Assembly (NCBI GenBank): GCA_964035545.1 | Contig: OZ037765.1 | Coordinates: 4,771,698-4,835,697 of the forward strand | Reading direction: 5' to 3' | Source of the DNA: Bugula neritina | Lineage: Eukaryota > Bryozoa > Gymnolaemata > Cheilostomatida > Bugulidae | Length of the DNA stretch: 64,000 nt | In this document: positions 1 to 9,797 of the stretch, piece after piece | How positions within the stretch are numbered: the stretch's first letter is position 1 | Layout of the letters: every line of letters starts with the position of its first letter | Notes under the pieces: model-generated | Database searches by the model: none | What the model saw: the letters and a program-made list of their open reading frames with translations, nothing else | What the model was told of the DNA's origin: nothing | Translations under genes and position numbers: made by a program

Positions 1-1409
1 TAGTTAAAACTTTTTATTAGCAAAACTGAATTTTCAGCTATAAAACTTTTTAATCAAAATTCTGAGGCTCTACACTCATAAAATAAAAATTATGATACTA
101 AAAGAAAGCGAAAGTCTGAACCTCTGCAGCCTTCTTTTCATCAGTTCTAACACATTCATTACTTTCACTTCTTGCCCTATGCTTTTATTATTTTTGTGTT
201 CTTCGAGAGTAATTCCTAGGCAGTAACACGGCATTCTCATCTCCCACACTAGCTTTTTTCGCAAGGTAATCGGTCACTGGCCATGTTTCAGCTTTGTACA
301 GTAGCACCGGTCGTATCACTGTCTTGTAAATGAGCACCTTTTGTTTCTTTGGGACATTCTGGTCACATAAACATCACTGCCAATGCTTTTGTTTTCACAA
401 TGCCTTGATGTGACTTGTGTACTTTTTTCAAAATTTCTGTTTGTTTTGACATTGGTACTATCAGCTTTGAACCAGCAAATAGAAATTCATCACAAATTCT
501 AATTTCATTACGCCATGGCCAATATTTTCTCCGAGCAAAACTACATATCTTTGTTCACCTGCCTGGGATCTAAACTAAGTCCTATTTGATTGTTAGGCTT
601 TTTGTCATTACAGCGGGCAAACCCAAACCTGCAGGTTCATTGCATTTTTGAATAACTTCTAACTTTTCAAGCTCACCCAAGCTCTGTTTTTAGCTTTAGT
701 TTCACATTTATGGGAACAGGCCCACTACTGCCAACTACTGGCTTAGCCTCAGGTCTTAAGAATTTTTCAAATTTTCAAAATTTTCAAACCGAACTGAAGA
801 ATTGCATGAAAAAAATTTGACATTGCTACATAATCCTACATTAAACATGCAGGGTCCCTCATTAACATCTGTAGTAGCATCTGGTACTTGTACAGTGTTA
901 GTTGTAGATTTCGTTATAGCTTTAGCTCTACATACCTTAGCAAAGTGACTAAATTTACCGCATTTCTTACAGGATTTTCCATACGCTGAGCAGTGTCGCC
1001 TTTGTGACTAGACCCGCAGCTATGGCAGTTGTTCATAATATCCATTGTATGCTTTTTTGGCAGAAAATCTTTTGGAGTAATTTTTTTCTTTATCGCATCT
1101 ACATTTGCTGGTTGCTCTGGTGCAGCACTCGCAAGGTTTTTCTGTATTCTCTCTTTGGCTCTCTTGCGTCAACTGCTCTTCTGTCAGTTGCTGTAGCTCA
1201 ATTGACAGAGCCTTGTTTTTATCCCTGTCAGCAATCTATATTTAATTTTATCATTTAATCATTTACCACATTGCCAAATTCGCAATGTTGTGCTGAAGAG
1301 GGTTTCTCCATTGAACTGCACTATAGTATAGTTTAAAACCATCTACAGTGTTTCTTGCATTTCTTCCTGATTTTCCACTGGTCCATTGTGTTTCCTGCAA
1401 GCATAGTAT
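1..1409 (-). mobile_element. Composite LINE + Ty3/Gypsy fragment, copy A
   Basis: Read on the minus strand, this stretch combines decayed pieces of two retroelement types. Positions 1-320 encode the C-terminal end of a LINE reverse transcriptase: a TVIRPVLLY-type block at about 340-290, then MRMPCYCLGITLEEH-like residues. Positions 330-545 resemble the pre-integrase part of a Ty3/Gypsy pol, 550-720 an N-terminal reverse transcriptase remnant, 770-1030 a gag zinc-knuckle region, and about 1270-1409 the start of a LINE endonuclease. Stops and frameshifts occur throughout. The same order recurs at 3244-5330 and 6050-8497. Copy A lacks about 200 bp of the pol piece that copy C and the first half of copy B keep. 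It is cut at 1409/1410 by an LTR. The mosaic nature is seen directly; how it arose is inferred. Confidence 0.7.
76..264 (-). pseudogene. LINE reverse transcriptase C-terminal fragment
   Basis: A 62-residue open frame holds the WEMRMPCYCLGITLEEHKNN stretch, a shape typical of the region after the thumb domain in LINE-type reverse transcriptases. In-frame homology continues upstream on the minus strand to about 345, where KTVIRPVLLY-like residues occur in a different frame, so the piece is frameshifted. Similar pieces lie at 3250-3500 and 6120-6320. It is a dead fragment; the LINE clade is not determined. Confidence 0.55.
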
Positions 1410-1701
1410 TGTTGTGATTTACACAATATTAGTGCGGGGTTCCTAGCTTGTGATTATGAGTTATTTATCCGCAGTAATAGAGGGTTTGTGGTAGGATTAG
1501 AATATATTTATTTACAGTTACATACTAAGAAAAGATAAACATAAAACATTTCAACTATTCAATTACATCCTCTCTAGTTACTAGAACGCTCTCTAATTAC
1601 AGCAAAATCCCTTCTAGTTACGCATCGCTGGGGGTTGTCACCTGACGCATCTCTAATTGGCTAGAGGACACGTGGAGGCGCGTACCGCGTGCCCTACTAC
1701 A
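1410..1701 (-). mobile_element. 3' LTR of truncated Ty3/Gypsy element 1
   Basis: This 292-bp block starts TGTTGTGATTT and ends CCCTACTACA, so on the minus strand it has the canonical TG...CA ends. It is related to 9226-9530 and 13258-13607 at both ends. Immediately inside it (1702-1716) is a C-rich run that reads as a purine-rich primer tract on the minus strand. The LTR interrupts composite copy A: copy B continues without break across the same point (about 5147). The 5' LTR is missing, so no target duplication can be checked. Confidence 0.75.
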
Positions 1702-1720
1702 CCGCCCCCCCAGCAGGAAG
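1702..1720 (-). other. Polypurine tract of element 1
   Basis: On the minus strand this is CTGCTGGGGGGGCGG directly before the TGTAGTAGGG start of the LTR. The same arrangement (CTGCTGGAGGGGGCAG) precedes the LTR at 9530. It is the expected plus-strand priming site of an LTR element. Confidence 0.65.
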
Positions 1721-2048
1721 CCTACCTTCCTGATAACAACAGATAAAATAATAAAAAAATAATAAGAAAAATATAGAAGGAGATGCGTGCATGTTACATA
1801 CATAAAAATCACAATTAAAAAAAAATAGAACAAAGTATGAACAACGACACAGCGTTAACAATATCAAGAGGTACATGTAGGCCGATGGCCTATATAATCA
1901 AAATAAATTACTTGTGGACTAATGACAATTTTTATCGAGAGGTTTTATTATGGCACTGGGACACGAGATAGAAGGCCGTAAGTAAGACACCACCTGCGGC
2001 GTAGTAAGGGATAAGAGAGTAGGACGAGGAGAGAGGGAGGTTAGACAC
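1721..2048 (-). other. 3' untranslated internal region of element 1
   Basis: AT-rich stretch between the zinc-finger ORF and the polypurine tract. No coding pattern is seen on either strand. The equivalent stretch in element 2 is 9547-9797. Confidence 0.5.
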
Positions 2049-3059
2049 TCAGTCTTGGGCGTTTCTCTTCAGTTGAGCCACAAAGTCGCGGAGAGCCCGG
2101 AGCTCAGAGGCGGCGGCAGATATCCTAGGCGCCAGCCTTTGTACTTTTTTCTCCAACTCATGTATTCCTTGCTCTGTTTCTCTTAGATTCCTAGCAGGGA
2201 AAGAGTGGCGGTTGGGAGATGAAGATAACCAACGTCGCTTACGGGAGGGTCGAGGAGAAACGGGAGGGGAGGGACGCCACCATTGTGGTACTTCTATGCG
2301 TTGCAGCACGACTTGGGGTATGGAGTTGGGACGGGGCACTGTGTGAGCAGGGGGTGATGGACGGGGTGTGTGGGGTTTCTTAAACCTTGGGGTTGGGCAG
2401 GGTCCTTGTGTAATGACACGGGGCGCGGGGAACTCTTGGCGCAGCCGTTCATAACGGGTCGAGTCAGAGATAAATGGCCTGATGAGGTCAAGGAAATGAG
2501 GGAAAGAGGGTTTGTCGTCTTCGTAGAGATGTCCAACATGGCACGCCCTGGTCCGCTGGTGACGGAGGATGTAGTCCCTGTGGTAACTATATTTACCACA
2601 GGGACAGAAGGTGGTGACATAGTGTTGGGGGACGTGGACTCTGAGTCTGCGAGGAGTGGTAAAGTGTAACTGACACAGACGGCAGGTGGTGCATTGATCG
2701 TTGCCTTTATTTTCCTGAATGAGTGCCTCGGTATCCTTGGTAATCCAGCATGATTGAGTTAGGAGTACTTCCGGCAGCGTGACGGGGGTAGATTCCTCAT
2801 CCCAAGCCATCTCCAATGGCGGCATGTCATGAGGGAGAGGAGAGCGAGTGGTATCTAAAAGAGCAGAATTATTGTTGGATCGAGTGTGATCTTTACAGCA
2901 TAATTCTGATGACAACCGACCATTCCTAGTCTGGGAGTCATGCATCTTTTTATACGGCACTCGAAGGACTGTGTCGTGGCGTGTAGACTGACTGAGAGAC
3001 ATATTGTCAAGCTCCAGATCTAGTAGATCGTCGGCCATTGTTATGTTCTCGTCTTTCAC
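2049..3059 (-). CDS. Zinc-finger ORF3 of Ty3/Gypsy element, copy 1 (intact frame)
   Basis: This is a 336-residue open frame. It has an acidic N-terminal part (MADDLLDLELD) and a classical C2H2 finger (CRLC, 12 residues, H, 3 residues, H). An atypical second finger follows (CPCG with Cys-X-Cys spacing, 12 residues, H, 5 residues, C). Next come a conserved stretch of about 50 residues, a Pro/Arg/Ser-rich linker with a KRRR basic patch, and a C-terminal heptad-like segment from about residue 285 that looks like a coiled coil. A homologue at 9798-10871 lies between integrase and LTR, so this is the third ORF, in the position of env. Homology with that copy extends upstream of this ATG to about 3145, where the other copy's ATG is ATA here, so the annotated start is an internal Met. 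No transmembrane segment or signal peptide is visible. Its role is unknown; nucleic-acid binding is inferred. Confidence 0.7.
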   Translation of the reverse strand: MKDENITMADDLLDLELDNMSLSQSTRHDTVLRVPYKKMHDSQTRNGRLSSELCCKDHTRSNNNSALLDTTRSPLPHDMPPLEMAWDEESTPVTLPEVLLTQSCWITKDTEALIQENKGNDQCTTCRLCQLHFTTPRRLRVHVPQHYVTTFCPCGKYSYHRDYILRHQRTRACHVGHLYEDDKPSFPHFLDLIRPFISDSTRYERLRQEFPAPRVITQGPCPTPRFKKPHTPRPSPPAHTVPRPNSIPQVVLQRIEVPQWWRPSPPVSPRPSRKRRWLSSSPNRHSFPARNLRETEQGIHELEKKVQRLAPRISAAASELRALRDFVAQLKRNAQD

Positions 3060-3245
3060 GTAAGACTCAGTCCCCAGTAGTTGTGATTCAATCAGAGCAA
3101 TTAAATCAGAACTAGCTGATGTTAGACCCGCTTCTATAGATGGGATTGTTAGGTCAAATCAACCTTACCTGGGAACCTGGTATTTGAGATCATACTCAGC
3201 GTTCAAGCTTGGATGTTAGTGGATTGGATTTGGATACGTCTGCCC
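3060..3245 (-). other. 5' remnant of element 1 with conserved splice-donor-like site
   Basis: The sequence aligns with 10872-10985 of element 2. Both carry CAGGTAAG or AGGTAAG on the minus strand a short distance upstream of the ORF3 start (here around 3165-3172). Homology stops at about 3245, where LINE sequence of composite copy B begins, so the pol and gag of this element are missing. Confidence 0.5.
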
Positions 3246-3565
3246 TTGGCTCTACACTCATAAAATAAAAATTATGATGCTAAAAGAAATCGGAAGTCCG
3301 AACCTCTGCAGCTTTCTTTTCATCAGTTCTAACACATTCATTACTTTCACTTCTTGCCTTATGCTTTTATTGGTCTTGTGTTCTTCGAGAGTGGTAATTC
3401 CTAGGCAGTCACACGGCATTCTCATCTCCTACACTAGCTTTTTTCGCCAGGTAATCGGTCACTGGCCATGTTTCTGCTCTGTACAGTAGCACCGGTCGTA
3501 TCATTGTCTTGTAAATGAGCACCTTTTGTTTTTTTGGGACATTCTGGTCACATAAACATCACTGT

Positions 3566-3871
3566 CTATGCCAATGCTTTTGTTTTCACAATGCCTTGAT
3601 GTGACTTGTGTATTTTTTGCAAAATTTCTGTTTGTTTTGACCTTGATATTATCAGCTTTGAACCAGCAAATAGAAATTCATCACAAATTCCAATTATATT
3701 ACACCATGGCCAATATTTTCTTCGAGCAAAACTACAAGATTTTTCATCTGGACGCCATCTATTAATTACCATCAGTTTGAGTGCCTGTAATTCTCTGTCT
3801 CTTAAAACTGCTTGTTTGTATTCTGCTTTAGCTCTATCAGAACAAAATATGACTTCAGGCAAGTTTTTCAT
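3566..3871 (-). pseudogene. Ty3/Gypsy pol fragment (RNase H-integrase junction)
   Basis: The 101-residue frame contains NRWRPDE, KYWPW, a CDEFLFAGSKLI block and an ILQKIHKSHQGI segment. That order is characteristic of the region joining RNase H to the integrase zinc-binding domain in Ty3/Gypsy polyproteins: the first half of an HHCC motif is present, but the two cysteines lie beyond the stop and are absent. A near-identical piece is at 6489-6788. It is a non-functional fragment. Confidence 0.65.
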
Positions 3872-4504
3872 AGGAAGAAATTCAGCAACATTTACAAATG
3901 TCCCTACATTGGGTTAGGATGCTTTACTTAACATATCTTTGTTCACCCTTCAACTGGTTATAACAGTCTTGAGAAAGAAAAATACCAGAAATATCGAGGA
4001 CTTCTACGTCATTTAAATTTTCTTCGATAGTGCCCAACCATGAATCATAGTAGCACTGGTCGTATTACTGTCTTGTAAATGAGCACCTTTTGTTTTTTTG
4101 GGACATTCTGGTCACATAAACATCACTGTCTATGCTTTTGTTTTCACAATGCCTTGATGTGACTTGTGTACTTTTTTCAAAATTTTTGTTTGTTTTGACA
4201 TTGGTACTGTCAGCTTTGAACCAGCAAATAGAAATTCATCACAAATTCTAATTTCATTACGCCATGGCCAATATTTTCTCCGAGCAAAACTACATATCTT
4301 TGTTCACCTGCCTGGGATCTAAACTAAGTCCTATTTGATTGTTAGGCTTTTTGTCATTACAGCGGGCAAACCCAAACCTGCAGGTTCATTGCATTTTTGA
4401 ATAACTTCTAACTTTTCAAGCTCACCCAAGCTCTGTTTTTAGCTTTAGTTTCACATTTATGGGAACAGGCCCACTACTGCCAACTACTGGCTTAGCCTCA
4501 GATC

Positions 4505-4795
4505 TTAAGAATTTTTCAAATTTTCAAAATTTTCAAACCGAACTGAAAAATTGCATGAAAAAAATTTAACATTGCTACATAATCCTACATTAAACATGCA
4601 GGGTCCCTCATTAACATCTGTAGTAGCATCTGGTACTTGTACAGTGTTAGTTGTAGATTTCGTTATAGCTTTAGATCTACATACCTTAGCAAAGTGACTA
4701 AATTTACCGCATTTGTTACAGGATTTTCCATACGCTGAGCAGTGTCTCCTGCTGTGACTAGACCCGCAGCTATGGCAGTTGTTCAAAATATCCAT
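4505..4795 (-). pseudogene. Gag-type double zinc knuckle fragment
   Basis: The 96-residue frame begins with two adjacent CCHC knuckles. The first is CHSCGSSHSRRHC (C-X2-C-X3-H-X4-C) and the second is CNKCGKFSHFAKVC (C-X2-C-X4-H-X4-C). This pair is typical of nucleocapsid regions of metazoan Ty3/Gypsy gag. Downstream there should be a protease, but the frame decays. The same region in copy A (about 1030-780) is frameshifted between the knuckles. Confidence 0.7.
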
Positions 4796-5004
4796 TGTAT
4801 GCTTTTTTGGCAGAAAATCTTTTGGAGTAATTTTTTTCTTTATCGCATCTACATTTGCTGGTTGCTCTGGTGCAGCACTCGCAAGGTTTCTCTGTATTAT
4901 CTCTTTGGCTCTCTTGCGTCAACTGCTCTTCTGTCAGTTGCTGTAGCTCAATTGACAGAGCCTTGTTTTTATCCCTGTCAGCAATCTATATTTAATGTTA
5001 TCAT

Positions 5005-5268
5005 TTACCACATTGCCAAATTCGCAATGTTGTGCTGAAGAGGGTTTCTCCATTGAACTGCACTATAGTATAGTTTAAAAACATCTACAGTGTTTCTTGC
5101 ATTTCTTCCTGATTTGCCACTTGTCCATTGTGTTTCCTGCAAGCATAGTATGTGTATTTTTTCTTCATCATACCTGCTAACAAGTGAAGGCAATGCAGCA
5201 ACCAAATCAATAGCCTTTTCTTCAGACGTGCTGATTATTCTTAAGCAAACTCTACTTCGAAATGTCAA
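5005..5268 (-). pseudogene. LINE endonuclease (APE-type) fragment
   Basis: The 87-residue frame has an ILCLQETQW core, the signature of the exonuclease-endonuclease-phosphatase fold with the catalytic Glu in QET, followed by FKLYYSAVQW. Only the N-terminal part of the domain is present. It lies upstream, on the minus strand, of the gag-like piece, which is not the order of any standard element. Confidence 0.65.
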
Positions 5269-5330
5269 TCGAGGTACTGCCCATATAAGATGAATGTTTA
5301 AGTAAAGTCAAGCATCTCGGGCATATAACT

Positions 5331-6049
5331 TGGTAGTGATGAATTATTGTTTACACACCATCTTCTTAGCCTTTTTCCAATTCCATTAATTTTCTTCTGG
5401 CTGCTTAACCTTCTTGAGAATTACAAGGCCATTTATAAATATGATTTAAACTTTCTGTAGTTATGCCAACCCATGAATCATAATCATCAAAGGTCGCAAC
5501 AATTTGATGAGTGCTGGCGCAGATGTGCAAATTTGTGACAACATGCGTTCACTTATTGCAGTGCTTGGCAAATTTAAATACCTGAGATTTGGAAACTCTT
5601 TTGGACAGCGACAGCTCACGTTCATACATTGGAGTTGTCTACTCTGAATGTTCAGTATTCACAATCACTTTATTCCATGTTTGTTACTTTAGTAGTTGTG
5701 TGTTTTCAATTCTAGGTGCATGGTTAGAGATGGACATGAATCTCACTAAAGAGAATTTTTCTAATTGTTACCAAATTAATACTTTGGGTGAACAAATGTA
5801 TTGACTTGGATAAAGTAAAAACTCATAAATGGCATGGCTACCTCCAAACAGAAGCAACTACTGCTTTCAGTAAAACTAGGTTACCACTAGTAAACCCTAA
5901 AATTGCTTCACCCACTTGATCTGTGCCTAATTTATTTATAATTATGACAATATCTTGGGCCTAAAATTTTTTGAAAACATTCACTAGTACAAAACATTAG
6001 AACAAAGTTTTCCAATTACTATTTTAGAAACCGAAGTGTCGGAAATGTT
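5331..6049. repeat. Unclassified repeat-derived stretch
   Basis: No gene is recognised. Positions about 5690-5785 are clearly related to 13095-13190 (both have TTTTCAATTCTAGG followed by an ATGGACA... stretch with partly conserved codons), so this is a dispersed repeat or a copied exon-like segment. The rest shows no family signature. Confidence 0.4.
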
Positions 6050-7176
6050 GAGTAGGTAGTTAAAACTTTTTATTAGTAAAACTGAATTTTCAGCTATAAA
6101 ACTTTTTAATCCAAATTCTGAGGCTCTACACTCATAAAATAAAAATTATGATACTAAAAGAAATCGGAAGTCTGAACCTCTGCAGCTTTCTTTTCATCAG
6201 TTCTAACACATTCATTACTTTCACTTCTTGCCTTATGCTTTTATTGGTCTTGTGTTCTTCGAGAGTAATTCCTAGGCAGTAACACGGCATTCTCATCTCC
6301 TACACTAGCTTTTTTCGAAAGGTAGTCGGTCACTGGTCATGTTTCCAGAAATATTGAGGACTTCTACGTCATTTAAATTTTCTCCGATAGTGCCCAACCA
6401 TGAATCATAGTAGCACTGGTCGTATCACTGTCTTGTAAATGAGCATCTTTTGTTTTTTGGGACATTCTGGTCACATAAACATCACTGTCTATGCTTTTGT
6501 TTTCACAATGCCTTGATGTGACTTGTGTATTTTTTGCAAAATTTCTGTTTGTTTTGACATTGGTACTATCAGCTTTGAACCAGCAAATAGAAATTCATCA
6601 CAAATTTTAATTTCATTGCGCCATGGCCAATATTTTCTCTGAGCAAAACTACATGATTTTTCATCTGGACGCCATCTATTAATTACAATCAGTTTGAGTG
6701 CCTTTAATTCTCTGTCTCTTAAAACTGCTTGTTTGTATTCTGCTTTAGCTTCATCAGAACAAAATATGACTTCAGGCAAATTTTCCATAGGAAGAAATTC
6801 GGCAAAATTTACAAATGTCCCTACATTGGGTTAGGATGCTTTACTTAGCATATCTTTGTTCACCTGCCTGGGATCTAAACTAAGTCCTATTTGATTGTTA
6901 AGCTCTTTGTCATTACAGCTGGTAAACCCAAACCTGCAGGTTCATTGCATTTTTGAATAATTTCTAACTTTTCAAGCTCACCTAAGCTCTGTTTTTAGCT
7001 TTAGTTTTACATTCATGGGAACAGGCCCACTACTGCCAACTACTGGCTTAGCCTCAGGTCTTAACAATTTTTCAATTTTTTCAAACCGAACTGAAGAATT
7101 GCATGAAAAAAAGTTTAACATTGCTACATAATCCTACATTAAACTTGCAGGGTCCCTCATTAACATCTGTAGTAGT
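6050..7176 (-). mobile_element. Composite LINE + Ty3/Gypsy fragment, copy C (part 1)
   Basis: It starts with the same AGTTAAAACTTTTTATTAG stretch as position 2 of the window, then a LINE reverse transcriptase end, the integrase-side piece (6489-6788), the reverse transcriptase remnant and the beginning of the gag region. At 7177 it is interrupted by unrelated sequence and resumes at about 8215, with about 100 bp of gag sequence missing at the junction. Confidence 0.65.
6489..6788 (-). pseudogene. Ty3/Gypsy pol fragment, second copy
   Basis: The 99-residue frame is nearly the same as 3566-3871, with substitutions such as FSRRK to FAQRK-type changes and SRSKQ to MSKQ. It ends at the same place, just after the His-X3-His part of the integrase zinc-binding domain. 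The shared end point shows that the truncation predates the duplication. Confidence 0.65.
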
Positions 7177-8214
7177 GTAGTGAATTTCCCAATTCACTAT
7201 ATTATGTGTGGGTCAACTTAAACAAAGCCACTACACCAGGTTGTTTACGCTAAGATAAGTTTATTATTTACAAGATACAAGAAGTTTTATTTACTGCTAA
7301 CATGAATAGAAACGATTACATAATTAGTGAGCTTTATACACAACTACTCTGAATGAAGTCCCAAGCTGCTCTCCTGGCTAGCTACTCAGCGCGCTTCCAC
7401 TAGGAGTAGCTAGCTCCACCTGCTATCAATTAGTATGTCAGTCCTGATTGGTCGTTACTAGTGGTGCCACTGCTGGCCATAGCTACAAGCCGATGTAGTT
7501 GAACTCCACAATAGTATATAATATAGAGTCGGCCCCTTTCGATTAATACTAACATAAATTACACCACTGAAATCCATTACACTCTCCACACCTATCGAAA
7601 GGTACACTCTATGATTAATACTTGTATGACAAAAATAAAATAAAATAAAAGACCAAAAAGCAATCAACAGGAATAAGAGAACACAAAATAATGTATTCAA
7701 AATGACTTCATATTAACAAAATGATCGATCCGGGTCCGTCACAGGGTAGGGTATCTTCCACCACATAATGTAAGACAGCATGAACTTAGTGGGGGAAGAG
7801 ATGTACTGTCTCGCACTCACATAGTCAGAACCAAGCAATGGGTGGTCGAGAAGCCCCCAGACGAATCAAGCGTGGCAATGGAATCTCTCCAAAGGGGAGA
7901 GAAGAAAGGGGGGGAGTACGAAGGAATCTCCCCAAACGGGGGGGGGAGATTGGAAAGGGGGGTTGACTGGTCTCTTTCTAGGGGGTTGTGTCGAATACCC
8001 ATATCCACACTCATCGCCGTCGAATTCCTAAAGGGGGGGGGGAAGTGAAGACTTCTTCATCTTGACTTTTATATTTAAGTATTAACTTCATGCAGGAATC
8101 TTTAATATTACTTGTTACTTCTTTCTATATTATACTGTTTTATTATTATGATGTCGCTACGGGCGAGAAAAGAGAGGAACTACTATGTCTAATTTTGTTC
8201 TTCTTGTAGTATTA
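7177..8214. mobile_element. Unclassified ~1-kb insertion, TG...CA ends, G-rich hairpins
   Basis: It interrupts composite copy C. It begins TGTAGTGAATTTCCC, in which TAGTGAATT and AATTCACTA form a perfect inverted repeat, and it ends GTATTACA. Positions 7885-8045 hold several G runs of 6-10 and small hairpins such as AATCTCCCC/GGGGAGATT. No coding frame of an element is recognised. TG...CA ends would fit an LTR or a deleted LTR element, but no target duplication is found because host sequence is lost at the junction. Confidence 0.4.
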
Positions 8215-8497
8215 CATGATTTTCCATACGCTGAGCAGTGTCTCCTTCGGTGACTAGACCCGCAGCTATGGCAGTTGTTTATAATATCCATTGTTTGCTT
8301 TTTAAGCTGAAAATTGTTTGAGTATTTTTTTTTCTTTACTGCAACTACATCTGCTGGTTGCTCTGGTGCAGCACTCGCAAGGTTTCCCTGTATTATCTCT
8401 TTGGCTCTCTTGCGTCAACTGCTCTTCTGTCCGTTGCTGTAGCTCAAATGACCGAGCCTTGTCCTTCATCCCTGTCAGCAATCTATATTTAATATTA
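8215..8497 (-). mobile_element. Composite copy C (part 2), gag-side
   Basis: The sequence from TTTTCCATACGCTGAGCAG onward matches copies A (about 974-1230) and B (about 4722-4995). It is the N-terminal, coiled-coil-like side of the gag fragment. It is ended at about 8497 by the 3' end of a LINE. Confidence 0.6.
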
Positions 8498-9225
8498 TAG
8501 ATTGATTGATTTTATTTCTATCACTAACATGATATATGGCTTAAAAATAGGAGTAAAAATCTATAAGGCTGGAAGTCAATTACCAAAAATTATTATACAA
8601 GTCTATTTAGCTTGAGTGCTGCCTGGCGTATAAAAGAGTCTCTGCCCCATGTGCTTCTGTATTTAATAGTACGATGTCGTCCTGTTGGGCACTTTTCAAG
8701 AAAGTCATTTAGAAAATGATTGTCATCATGTATATACTGTAGTGGCAAGGTTTTAGTTCTGACATCTATTAAATTGTCGATATCCCCAAGATCTTTGATG
8801 CTTAGGTTGAGTGCCTCTTTAAAAAAGTGTCGGAGTTGCTTTTTATCTTTAGCATACAGGGAGGTGTAAAGAATGGGCAGACAGTAAGTAAGAAGGGAGA
8901 TAATAAAACTTTTAAATAGCATACTAGCCAGGGTGGTTGAATTAAGGTAAACAAAATTTCTAACAATATACATTCTTTGAGTAGCTTTTGTTGCCACAGA
9001 GTTAATGTGCTCTTCAAAACGAAGGTGTTGTTGGATTTTCTGAGAAGAGTTTTGTTTTGACCTTTTTATTTCCTTCGAGATTTTATTTTTCAGTTTATGA
9101 TGGAGTTTTCGATTTCCATTTGCATGTGCATTTTGTTTCTCATCTATCATTTCCTTGATTTGCTTAGTAATCCATGGCTTCTCATTAAGTTTTCTTTTGA
9201 AAGTTTTAGTTTGAATGCATTATAG
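8498..9225 (-). mobile_element. Internally deleted LINE, 3' end
   Basis: The minus-strand frame at 9150-8593 (185 residues; homology starts about 9215 with a KPWITKQI motif) joins two parts. One is a linker typical of the region between endonuclease and reverse transcriptase. The other is a block with HLRFEEHINSVATKATQRMY and LFKSFIISLLTYCLPI, typical of the region after the reverse transcriptase thumb. The catalytic reverse transcriptase core is missing, yet the frame stays open across the junction. After the stop, about 95 bp lead to a short CAATCAATC-type 3' tail at 8498-8512, as in CR1/L2-like LINEs. It is non-autonomous and dead; the clade is tentative. Confidence 0.6.
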
Positions 9226-9530
9226 TGTTATGATTTCCAGAATTAGGGTCGATGTGCAACCAAGAGAGTCTATTTATTACTAGAGAAACTTCACCGTGAT
9301 AAGTCGAGTAGATATCGTTATATTTTAATACAAGAATACATAATAAAACTAGTATACAACAGTTAATAATACGCACGTCTATTTAATTTACAGCACTATC
9401 CTCAACTGAGCTAGTAGCGCGAAGCTGCTACTATTACTCATAAACAGCCTAGCTAATTGGATAATACATTGTTCCGGGTCAATACGCAACCTTGCGTATT
9501 GTGTTGCTGGTAGCTCCACGAGCCACCACA
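9226..9530 (-). mobile_element. 3' LTR of Ty3/Gypsy element 2
   Basis: A 305-bp block from TGTTATGATTT to CCACCACA, with TG...CA ends on the minus strand. The end sequences match the LTR at 1410-1701, while the middle has diverged strongly. A polypurine tract (minus strand CTGCTGGAGGGGGCAG) lies at 9531-9546. Confidence 0.72.
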
Positions 9531-9797
9531 CTGCCCCCTCCAGCAGAAAGCCCTCTTTCTGATAAAAATATAATTCACATAAAAAAACGTATACTTCGTT
9601 GTGGAGAGAGAGAACAGTATAAAAGTATATACAAAAAAAAACAACCGATAAAATATACAGGTATATATATAAAACGTGCACAATATGTAAGTGTAAGAGA
9701 AAGTCCTATTTACATGTAGAGTACGTGCCACCATAACGGTAGGGAATGCCACAGAGAGGTAGGGGAAGAGTAGTATGGAGTTGGAGATAGACTCATG
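9531..9797 (-). other. Polypurine tract and 3' internal region of element 2
   Basis: 9531-9546 is the polypurine tract. The remaining AT-rich stretch to the ORF3 stop has no credible coding frame. Layout equals 1702-2048 of element 1. Confidence 0.5.

Larger units (their letters stand above)
3244..5330 (-). mobile_element. Composite LINE + Ty3/Gypsy fragment, copy B
   Basis: This is the fullest copy. Descending on the minus strand it holds a LINE endonuclease piece (5268-5005), gag zinc knuckles (4795-4505), a reverse transcriptase N-terminal remnant (about 4500-4310), an integrase-side piece present twice (4290-4045 and 3871-3566) and a LINE reverse transcriptase end (3500-3244). The segment at about 3480-3720 is repeated at about 4045-4290, so this copy contains an internal duplication. 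No LTRs flank the Gypsy part. I infer shuffled or nested, repeatedly deleted elements that were later duplicated as a block. Confidence 0.65.
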
